NCBI GenBank assembly: GCA_002395225.1
Contig: DGWH01000120.1
Coordinates: forward strand, 2,888 to 17,986
Source: Christensenella sp. UBA4263
GTDB taxonomy: Bacteria > Bacillota > Clostridia > Christensenellales > Aristaeellaceae
Reading direction: 5' to 3'
Length of the DNA stretch: 15,099 bases
This document shows positions 1-6,800 of this stretch, in pieces. The notes beneath the pieces were generated by a model. That model was not told the DNA's origin, made no database searches, and was given only the letters and a program-made list of their open reading frames with translations. The position numbers and the translations under genes were made by a program. How positions within the stretch are numbered: the first letter of the stretch is position 1; the number at the start of each line of letters is the position of its first letter.

Positions 1-417
1 GGCCCGCTCAATGGGTTTCTTTGAGAGATCAAACCATTCACCGGTTCCCTCAAAGACCTGAAAAACCGTCAGGGCGTGCATCGCGTCTTCGGTCGGATAG
101 ATCCGATGCATGTACGGGTTCTTTTCAAACAGCCCGGGAATCCGCTCATAGCCAAGCTCTCTGACTTTCCCGCGAACGGATACCGCGACGCTGGACAGGG
201 TGTCCTGCCCTTTGATCGCGGTCAGGGCCAGAAATCCGCGCTTCTTCAGCCGGTCATAGAAGCCCTTTCCCTTTGCGGTCAGGAAATAGAGGCTGTTATC
301 ATCACTGTCCATCATATCAATGGCCGCGGTGACCGGAAGGCCTTCGTCATCCACCGTTGCCACGATGGTCGTATGAATTACATTCACGATATATGCCAGA
401 TAATCTTTCGCTTCCAT
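1..417 (-). CDS. PNPOx-like flavin-binding protein, 3' end outside window
   Basis: The 139 visible codons begin MEAKDYLAYIVNVIHTTI and contain ATVDDEGLPVTAAIDMMD, YFLTAKGKGFYDRLKK and VAVSVRGKVRELG. This is the split-barrel fold of the pyridoxamine 5'-phosphate oxidase-like family, which binds FMN or a similar cofactor. In Clostridia, close relatives of this type often carry a C-terminal 4Fe-4S ferredoxin-like segment; that part would lie beyond the window edge and cannot be checked here. The start at 415-417 is supported by an AAAGGAG ribosome binding site just upstream on the minus strand. The gene lies 55 bases after the Rrf2 regulator gene on the same strand, with a hairpin between them, so the two are probably co-transcribed, with the hairpin trimming downstream expression. 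The true substrate is unknown; a redox or stress role is inferred from the Rrf2 neighbour. The family call is fairly secure. Confidence 0.82.
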   Translation of the reverse strand, partial: MEAKDYLAYIVNVIHTTIVATVDDEGLPVTAAIDMMDSDDNSLYFLTAKGKGFYDRLKKRGFLALTAIKGQDTLSSVAVSVRGKVRELGYERIPGLFEKNPYMHRIYPTEDAMHALTVFQVFEGTGEWFDLSKKPIERA

Positions 418-434
418 ATTCCGCTCCTTTGAAA

Positions 435-467
435 AGAGGCTCCGATGTCATCTGCACCGGAGCCTCT
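435..467 (-). terminator. hairpin with short T run between rrf2-type gene and PNPOx gene
   Basis: A perfect 10 bp stem (435-444 with 458-467, AGAGGCTCCG/CGGAGCCTCT) encloses a 13-base loop. On the minus strand it is followed by TTTTC. It sits just after the stop codon of the Rrf2 gene and before the ribosome binding site of the next gene. It may be a leaky terminator or an mRNA-stabilising hairpin inside the operon; the T run is too short for a confident full terminator. Confidence 0.6.
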
Positions 468-472
468 ATTGA

Positions 473-913
473 TCAGTTTTCCTTTGCCAGAAGATCGTGC
501 ATGCCTTCCCGCAGATCCGCGAGGGTATACTTTCTCATCTCGTCTTCCATCGCGTTCTGGATCGACGTCAGCTTGTCATCCAGCAGGGCATGGATGTTCC
601 GGCCCACCGGACATTTCGGATTCGGTGCTTCGTGGAAGTGGAACAGGTCGCCGTTTTCCACCGGCTCGATGGCCTGGTACACATCGTAGAAGCTGATTTC
701 CTCCAGCGGTTTCGTCACCTCAATGCCGCCCGTGCCCCGGGCCACGGTGATCAGTCCGGCGGCTTTCAGCTGCGTCAGAATCCGGCGGATGATGACGGGG
801 TTGGTGTTGATGCTGCCCGCCAGGAAGTCGCTGGTGACCTTGTATTCGTCCTTGAAGGTTTCGACACAGGTGAAGATATGCAGCGCGATGGTAAACCGGC
901 TCGATATCTGCAT
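473..913 (-). CDS. Rrf2 family transcriptional regulator
   Basis: The 146-residue product starts MQISSRFTIALHIFTC. It has the winged-helix region of Rrf2 proteins (NTNPVIIRRILTQLKAAGLI, then the wing ARGTGGIEVTKP) and the typical EAPNPKCPVGRNI stretch before a C-terminal helix. Rrf2 proteins bind palindromes upstream of stress, Fe-S or redox genes. The three-cysteine Fe-S cluster motif of IscR/NsrR types is absent: only one Cys lies in the relevant region, and another is near residue 16. It therefore resembles the cluster-less YwnA/CymR-like branch. The ATG at 911-913 is chosen because AAGGAGGTGAGCGC precedes it. The frame stays open to an ATG at 949, but that ATG belongs to the upstream repeat sequence. 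It probably regulates the flavoprotein gene directly downstream, its own promoter, or both. No target palindrome could be assigned. Confidence 0.9.
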   Translation of the reverse strand: MQISSRFTIALHIFTCVETFKDEYKVTSDFLAGSINTNPVIIRRILTQLKAAGLITVARGTGGIEVTKPLEEISFYDVYQAIEPVENGDLFHFHEAPNPKCPVGRNIHALLDDKLTSIQNAMEDEMRKYTLADLREGMHDLLAKEN

Positions 914-930
914 GCGCTCACCTCCTTTTT

Positions 931-1188
931 GGGCCTCACTGTTGGTCATTTGCCTGAGTGGCTTTTCATGGCCCGGATTTGACTTAACTGTCGCTTCGCG
1001 ACAGGGCCGCCTTTGCGGGCCTCACTGTTGGTCATTTGCCTGAGTAGCTTTTCACGGCCCGGATTTGACTTAACTGTCGCTTCGCGACAAGGCCGCCTTT
1101 GCGGGCCTCACTGTTGGTCATTTGCCTGAGTGGCTTTTCATGGCCCGGATTTGACTTAACTGTCGCTTCGCGACAGGGCCGTTCCTTG
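931..1188. repeat. three tandem 86 bp repeats, each with a 7 bp-stem hairpin
   Basis: Units begin at 931, 1017 and 1103, so the period is exactly 86 bp, and the units differ by only a few substitutions. Each holds the hairpin CTGTCGC-TTC-GCGACAG, flanked by GGCCC and GGGCC blocks that could extend the pairing. No T run follows on either strand, so these are not ordinary intrinsic terminators. The array fills the gap between the secreted repeat protein gene and the Rrf2 gene (914-1237). It would lie in the 5' leader of the rrf2 transcript if the promoter at 1229-1257 is used. Diverged relatives lie at 2104-2317. Confidence 0.95.
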
Positions 1189-1228
1189 CGTCTGCTGTTT
1201 TTTTTCGCAGGCGCTTTCTTTCTTGCCT

Positions 1229-1257
1229 ATTATAGCCTTATTTGATAGGAGAAGCAA
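1229..1257 (-). promoter_or_regulatory. predicted promoter for the Rrf2/flavoprotein operon
   Basis: On the minus strand, TTGCTT (1252-1257) is separated by 17 bases from a perfect TATAAT (1229-1234). The -35 box lies inside the last codons of the secreted repeat protein gene and the -10 box lies just past its stop. Transcription would start near 1222 and run through all three 86 bp repeats before reaching the Rrf2 gene, giving a leader of roughly 300 bases. Confidence 0.55.
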
Positions 1258-2038
1258 CAGCTGCACCCTCGGCGGTGCCAAAATTTCCGGTCTCCGCATC
1301 CAGGGTCAGAGGATCGGCGTGACCGACGATCGCGGCGGCGTTCTCCGCGTCGTACCAGAAAATCACGTCAGAGTCGGCAACACCCACGCCGATCAGGGCA
1401 CCAGCAGGCGCGTCAAAGCGGTACCCTTCCACACCTTCCGCCGCGCCGTCCCGGATGGCAGCAATCTCTTCGGCGGTGTAGGGAGCATACTCGGGATTGG
1501 CGGGATTCACGATGCCTTCCAGTTCATAGTAGGCAGCGGTGTAATAGATTGTGCCCACGTTGCCGTTGTTCAGCGGCATCGCCCCGTAAGCCCATAGCAC
1601 GATCGGAGCAGCTACGGTTTCACCCTCAGCCGTCACAAACGCGCCAGTGGCATTGTCCATCGTCAGGGGATCGGCATGGCCGACGATGGCAGCGGCATTC
1701 TCCGCGTCATACCAGTAGATCAGGTCAGAATCTGCAGCGCCTACGCCGATCAGGGCACCGGCAGGAGCGTCGAAGCGGTACCCCTCTGCCCCTTCCACCG
1801 CGCCGTTCCGGATGGCAGCGATCTCCTCGGCGGTGTAGGGAGCATACTCGGGATTGGTGGGGTTCACGATGCCTTCCTGGTCGTAGTAGGCAGCGGTGTA
1901 ATAAATCGTTCCGACATTTCCATTATTCAGCGGCATTGCGCCGTAAGCCCAGTTCATAACCGTTTTCTCCTCAGCAACAGCAGTCATCACGGTCACCAGC
2001 AGCATAGCAGCAAACAGCATAACAGCAAACTTCTTCAT
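1238..2038 (-). CDS. secreted protein of two 119-residue tandem repeats, function unknown
   Basis: The 266-residue product has a clear signal peptide: MKKF, a hydrophobic core through residue 19, and a likely cleavage after AVA at residue 22. The mature part is almost entirely a direct duplication. Residues 30-148 and 149-266 both begin WAYGAMPLNNGNVGTIYYTA and share NPEYAPYTAEEIAAIR, YRFDAPAGALIGVG and AENAAAIVGHADPLT. The mature protein is strongly acidic and rich in Ala, Gly and Tyr, with no Cys and no membrane segment. I do not recognise the family; each repeat is long enough to fold alone. The start is fixed by TAGGAGGAAACCACC directly before the ATG. The near-identity of the copies suggests a recent duplication or ongoing homogenisation. 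It is likely released outside the cell; a binding or surface role is only a guess. Confidence 0.85.
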   Translation of the reverse strand: MKKFAVMLFAAMLLVTVMTAVAEEKTVMNWAYGAMPLNNGNVGTIYYTAAYYDQEGIVNPTNPEYAPYTAEEIAAIRNGAVEGAEGYRFDAPAGALIGVGAADSDLIYWYDAENAAAIVGHADPLTMDNATGAFVTAEGETVAAPIVLWAYGAMPLNNGNVGTIYYTAAYYELEGIVNPANPEYAPYTAEEIAAIRDGAAEGVEGYRFDAPAGALIGVGVADSDVIFWYDAENAAAIVGHADPLTLDAETGNFGTAEGAAVASPIK

Positions 2039-2103
2039 GGTGGTTTCCTCCTAAATGAGCCGTAGCTCGGTCTTTCGGCACCGTGGCATTTCCGGTGCTC
2101 ATA

Positions 2104-2317
2104 TTTGGCAAACTGCCGCTGTAGCGGCAGGCCCTCCTTTGCAGGCCTCAATGTTGGTCGTTTGCCGGAGCAGCATTTCATGAGGCCTGGATTTGACTTA
2201 ACTGTCGCTGCGCGACAGGGCCGCTCCTTTGTGGGTCTCAGTGTTGGTCTTTAGCCGGACCTGCTTTGTTCTGGCCCAGATTTAACTTACTGTCGCTGCG
2301 CGACAGGGCCACTCCTC
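2104..2317. repeat. diverged copies of the 86-90 bp hairpin repeat
   Basis: Two full units begin near 2143 and 2233, and a partial unit covers 2104-2142. They share GTTGGTC, TTTGACTTAACTGTCGC, GCGACAGGGCC and CTCCTTTG blocks with the array at 931-1188, but carry many substitutions and a period near 90 bp. The two full units have the hairpin CTGTCGC-TGC-GCGACAG. The partial unit has CTGCCGC-TGTA-GCGGCAG, in which one stem pair has changed from T-A to C-G on both sides. The copies fill the 292-base gap between the NTF2-like gene and the secreted repeat protein gene. Confidence 0.88.
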
Positions 2318-2330
2318 AGTCTTTTCGCAG

Positions 2331-3104
2331 TCAGAACTTTCCGTTCTGGTTCTGCCAGGTTTCCTTCGCGGCGATGGTCTCCATTACATCCCAGTGCTCC
2401 GCGATCTTTCCGTTTTCCACGCGCCACAGGTCATAGTAGCTGGTGGAAGCGCCGCCGAAGGTGCCCTCGGAGACAGCCAGCACGTAATTGCCCTGAGCCA
2501 GCACCTGGTGCACGGTGGTATAGATCATCTGAATGCCCTGCTCGGCGAGCGCCGCCAGTGCGCTGCCCAGGCCGGACAGACCGTCCGCGATGCCGGTGTT
2601 GTGCTGGATGTACGCATCGCCGTCGAAATATTCCGGGGTCTTTTCCGGCTGCCGGCCCTGCAACACATCCGCCAGGAAGTTCTTCACCAGTTCCCGGTTG
2701 GCATCGGTCCTGTCCAGATCCTTCAGCTCTTTGCAGCCGTCGATCTGGGTGTGACCGGAGGGGTTGGGATCGGCTTTCGCCGCCAGATTGTCCCAGTGCT
2801 CCGCGATCCTGCCATCCGCGTCGAAGCGGAAGATGTCGAAGGCCACCTGCTCACCGGCTCCGGCGAAGTTGTAGACGGTCTGTAGGAACACCTTGTCGCC
2901 GTCCTCGAAGGCGCGGATGTTCTGAACCGTGGTCTTCACAGGCGCGGAAGCCAGCCAGGCCACACTGCCGACAAAGGCGTCCCGGCCTGTGCCGTAAGCG
3001 AGGTTGTGCTGGATATATCCTTCCGCCAGCAGAGAGGCAGCCTTTTCGGTGTCTCCGGTCGCGAAGGTGGTGATGAGGGCGAGAGCCTTTTCGATGTTTG
3101 TCAT
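2331..3104 (-). CDS. tandem NTF2/SnoaL-like domain protein
   Basis: The 257-residue product contains two copies of the cone-shaped NTF2/SnoaL-like fold. Domain 1 (about residues 1-120) has EGYIQHN and ends RIAEHWDNLA. Domain 2 (about 130-250) has DAYIQHN and ends KIAEHWDVME. The paired Y-I-Q-H-N and E-H-W-D motifs are typical of SnoaL-like polyketide-cyclase-related proteins, in which His and Asp line a pocket. Many bacterial members are small cytosolic proteins with unknown substrates, and there is no signal peptide here. The start is supported by AGGAGGAAATCACC. It has its own strong promoter with an operator-like inverted repeat, so it looks inducible. Internal duplication within one chain is less usual than a single-domain dimer. 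The enzymatic role is unknown. Confidence 0.85.
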   Translation of the reverse strand: MTNIEKALALITTFATGDTEKAASLLAEGYIQHNLAYGTGRDAFVGSVAWLASAPVKTTVQNIRAFEDGDKVFLQTVYNFAGAGEQVAFDIFRFDADGRIAEHWDNLAAKADPNPSGHTQIDGCKELKDLDRTDANRELVKNFLADVLQGRQPEKTPEYFDGDAYIQHNTGIADGLSGLGSALAALAEQGIQMIYTTVHQVLAQGNYVLAVSEGTFGGASTSYYDLWRVENGKIAEHWDVMETIAAKETWQNQNGKF

Positions 3105-3130
3105 GGTGATTTCCTCCTGATCTTTCGTCC

Positions 3131-3203
3131 GGTTGTAACCTCCGTGGTTTCAACTGATGAGAGGATGATAACGCATTTCTGTTGTAATGTCAACAGTTAC
3201 AAC
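3131..3203 (-). promoter_or_regulatory. promoter and operator of the NTF2-like gene
   Basis: On the minus strand, a consensus TTGACA (3188-3193) and TATCAT (3165-3170) are 17 bases apart. The -35 box sits in the centre of the perfect inverted repeat GTTGTAA-N9-TTACAAC (3181-3203). A further GTTGTAA half-site, within GGTTGTAACC, lies downstream of the start site at 3131-3140. This arrangement fits repression by a dimeric regulator, TetR-like in style; the regulator is not obvious in the window. Confidence 0.78.
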
Positions 3204-3231
3204 GAAATTTTCCAAAACTTTTTTTAACCCG

Positions 3232-3281
3232 AAAAAAACAGGCCTGCAAACCGGTTCAAATGAACCGGACTGCAGGCCTGT
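3232..3281 (-). terminator. strong intrinsic terminator
   Basis: An 11 bp stem (3238-3248 with 3271-3281, ACAGGCCTGCA/TGCAGGCCTGT) is followed after a two-base internal loop by a further 8 bp stem (CCGGTTCA/TGAACCGG). On the minus strand seven T residues follow. It lies four bases past the stop codon of the small reading frame at 3286-3510 and insulates it from the NTF2-like gene promoter. Confidence 0.9.
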
Positions 3282-3285
3282 TGCT

Positions 3286-3510
3286 TTACAGCGTTCCAAC
3301 CCGGAATGTCCGCTTGATGGCGTCTTCCTTTACATGCTCAATGCTCCAGGTCAATGCATCCATCATCCGCTGCTGATCATCTCTCAGCCAGCCCTCGATT
3401 TTGACTGAATCCAGTGGATGAACCGCCCAGAAATAGCAGTCCGGCAAATTCAGTTCAGCCAGAAACGCTTTTTCTTGCTGAAATAGCTGCACTGAAACAA
3501 CAGCATTCAA
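3286..3510 (-). pseudogene. probable 3' remnant of an unidentified gene
   Basis: This frame of up to 74 codons ends KRTFRVGTL just before a strong terminator, which suggests a genuine gene end. It contains LPDCYFWAVHPLDSVKIEGW and QRMMDALTWSIEHVKEDA, which read like folded-protein sequence. The only upstream start is a TTG at 3508-3510 with no ribosome binding site, and a TAA lies five codons further up in frame. The likely explanation is a gene whose 5' part was lost when the A+T-rich segment to the right was joined. I do not recognise the family. It could instead be a small intact gene using an internal start. Confidence 0.4.
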
Positions 3511-3655
3511 AAGATGAAAACGCGTTTATTCGACTTCGAAGAATTTTTCGACAAACACGCTGCTTCCGATGTGTGAACATGAAAATTACCTCTGGTATTT
3601 AGCTTCGGCTTATTCCGAAAATGTACATTTATTGACCGTTTCCTAAATATCATTG

Positions 3656-3684
3656 TTGTGAATTCGAACTATTTCTAGTATACT
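3656..3684 (+). promoter_or_regulatory. predicted promoter of the lipase-domain protein gene
   Basis: TTGTGA (3656-3661) and TATACT (3679-3684) are 17 bases apart in a very A+T-rich stretch. The leader to the ATG at 3837 would be about 145 bases. GTTGTGA overlaps the -35 box and TTACAAC lies just after the -10 box, resembling the half-sites of the operator at 3181-3203 but spaced further apart. Apart from this, 3511-3836 shows no gene. Confidence 0.5.
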
Positions 3685-3836
3685 TACAACAAAATCATAG
3701 GTGTTTCTTCTATCATGAGTAGTTTTGCGTACATGCACTACATTGAAATGCCAATTTCTTTTTAACAGTGTCTGTCATTCCCTTGGAAATTGAAACTTAC
3801 TCAAGAAATAGAAGGCTCAAAAAACGGAGGTTTACC

Positions 3837-6800
3837 ATGCGTGATTTTCATGGATCAGGAAAAGTATTATGCTGCCTAATTGTGCTTCTTTTACTTATGC
3901 CGACTTTCGGTACTGCCTCTGCCGACGAGGCAGTTCAGCTTTTTACACACATTGAAGCGAATAATACTTCTTTCGGGCCTGGTGAAAGCACCAACCTTTA
4001 CGTCGTTCCCGTAAATGACTCCAGTGCCTATCTTGATCATCTGACGATTGATCTGAAACTGCCTGAAGACATCAGCATTGTAGATACAATTCTGCCTGAT
4101 CAGCCTGATAAGTTGGATCCCTATGAGACCAAAGTTTTCCAATACATCGTAAGAAACGTTTCTTCTTTGGCCACAGACACTCTCCCGATGACCGGTGACC
4201 AGCTGCCTCCGTTTTCTCTACTTCTTCTTGTTTCCGTGATTTCATGTCTGGGCGTAGGCGTGGCAGGCAGATACTTTAAACGCATGCTGTCGCTGCTTCT
4301 TGTCGCTATACTTATTTCCGGACTGCTGCCTCAAATTCCTCCTGCCAGAGCAGAAGGTACTTTACTTAGCGGTCATTCAGGCCATCTCACGCTGACGGTA
4401 GCTGGTAAAAATACACAGGTCAGTGCCGCCGCTTTCGCCCAGAAGACTTCTGATCTTGCGGACACTGATTTCGATAATGATGGCCTTTCTGCATTGGAAG
4501 AACGTTTCTTTAGATCAGATGACAACAGTACAGATACCGATGGAGACGGTTTGCCTGATGAGCTTGAAGTGCACATTTTGGGAACAGATCCTTCCAAACT
4601 GGATACGGATAGCAACGGCATTGCAGACGGACATGAGGACGCCGATGAAGACGGCCTTGATAACTTAAAAGAGATTGAAATGGGGCTTATACCGTGCAGC
4701 CCTGATTCGGACGGTGATGGTCTTTCCGATGGGGATGAAGTCAACAACTATAAAACAGATCCGCTGAATTCAGACACCGATGGGGATAAAATGCCTGATG
4801 GTTTTGAAGTTTTTCATGGAACCAATCCTCTGGTTTTTGAGTCCTCCGTTACGATTACGGAAAGCTATGACAAAGAGAAGGCTTCGTCCGCTGTGATTCC
4901 AACGATTACTGTTAATAAAGTGTCCGGGGGACAGGCCGCATCTCTCCTGCTTACGGAAATTCCTGAAGATGACTATTTTCTGGGAACAGAACTGCCCGGT
5001 TATGTCGGCAATGCTTTTGATATTACAATGAATGACTCTCATTCTGTTTCTGCAATACTTACCATGACATATGACAGGTCCCTCATCGGAGATGGGTTTG
5101 AGCCTGTAATTTGTACGTTCGACAAAGAAACGCAAACATTGATCGAGCTTCCTTCAACAGACCATAAAGACGGTACGATTTCCACAAATCTGGAACACTT
5201 TTCCGTCTATCTGGTGGTTAATAAAAAGAAGGGAAGTATTAAAAAGACCGAAACGATAGCAGATAAAATTCCAATTCCTAAAAAAGAATGCGTCCTTCTT
5301 CTTGATATGAAAAATTCTCCCTCTGATGAGGCGTCTATGCTCCTTGAAGATGCTTTATCCAGTTTTCACTTTCAGGTTGTTCTTGCACAAAACAAAAACC
5401 CGATGTCCTTCAAAGGTGCAAGCCAGGTATATACAGCTTCGGGTACTTTAGAGACTGTCCATGACTCGGTTTCTGAGCTGATTGAACATCATGGTTTTGG
5501 ATGGAAGCATGCGCTTGCTTCAGCTCAACCTCCCAGAGTTCTTGACAGCATCTATCTGTTTACCAGTGGAAAGAACCAACTGACAACGGATGAAGTGACA
5601 GAGCTAGTCAAGAACGCAAATCAGGAAAAACTCAAAATATTTATATTTTTGATTACACTGGGATCTGGTACTTATTCAGAAAGTGATCTGATACCACTTG
5701 TTTCTCTGACTTCCGGGACCGGTGGAAAACTCTACATGATTGGGAGCAAAAGCGATTTGTGGCCTGTGCCGGATGGAAGTTCCTACGGAGAAGAACAGGA
5801 TGATTCTGACCTTGACTCTAATGGTGATGGTATCAGTGACGCCGTTACGCGGAAGATGGTGCAGGGGAAGATTCTTACCACTACTGGAAGAAAAATCTTT
5901 GACGGCTTTTCATATGCTGAAATTCAGTCGAGTGCTGACGTTGATGGAGATGGTATTCGCAACGGAGACGAAATCCGGTATATTAAGGGATCAGACACTG
6001 TATGGTTGCTTTCTGATCCAGCGTTTCCCGATTCCGATTTTGATGGTATAAATGATAACAAAGATGCTTCACCTCTCAATCATGTTCGTTCATTTGTCTG
6101 GAAGAGCAGTGATACAGCAGATCTGTCCATTGGTTTTCCAATGAATTATCGGTGGTTTGCAAACAATCCCTCCAAGTTCAATCGCCAATTGGCTATAGCA
6201 AGCAGCTATATGGCAGATCTTGCATATGGAGGAAAAGATCACACAATGGCTGAAATACAAGGTTCGGTTCAAGGCACCTCTCGCACAATAGTTGATTTCA
6301 GTTTGCATAGTCTTGGAATGTCTGATGTTGTACAGAAAAGCGTCATGAGTTATGATGATGTGCATAATGCCATGGCAACAATCGGGCATCATGAATTTAC
6401 CTACCAAGGCAAGAAACATATGGTCCTGATGGTCGGGATCACCGGATACGTCAACGATGGCTGGGAATGGATTTCAAATTTCACGGTCGGGCTTCCATCT
6501 GAGAGCGGCCTTTGGAAAAACTGGACAGAGAACAGTCATCATCTGGGCTTTGATATTCCAGCCAGTCTCATTATAAATGAGCTTGCGAGTTATCTTAAAG
6601 AACAGTCTGTTTCCACAGAAATATCAAAAGCCGATGAGGTTGACATCTGGACGTTTGGTCATTCCCGAGGAGGGGCAATCAGCAATCTGATTGCTTCAAA
6701 AATCATTAAAGGAAGCCTCTCCCAGATTCCTGCGTCAAAAAGGAGAGTTTTCGCTTATGACTTTGCAACGCCGAGGAATACGCAGGAAGAGAACGTCGGC

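Noticed and set aside
497..982. Plus-strand open frame of 161 codons opposite the Rrf2 gene
   Set aside because: It is the antisense shadow of a well-supported Rrf2 gene and has no ribosome binding site or recognisable protein sequence.
931..1188. CRISPR array
   Set aside because: The 86 bp units are contiguous and near-identical over their full length, with no unique spacers and no cas genes.
1190..1222. Terminator for the secreted repeat protein gene (GCGTCTGC...GCAGGCGC)
   Set aside because: The stem is imperfect (one G-T pair), and its T-rich tail is on the plus strand, opposite to the gene; on the minus strand no T run follows.
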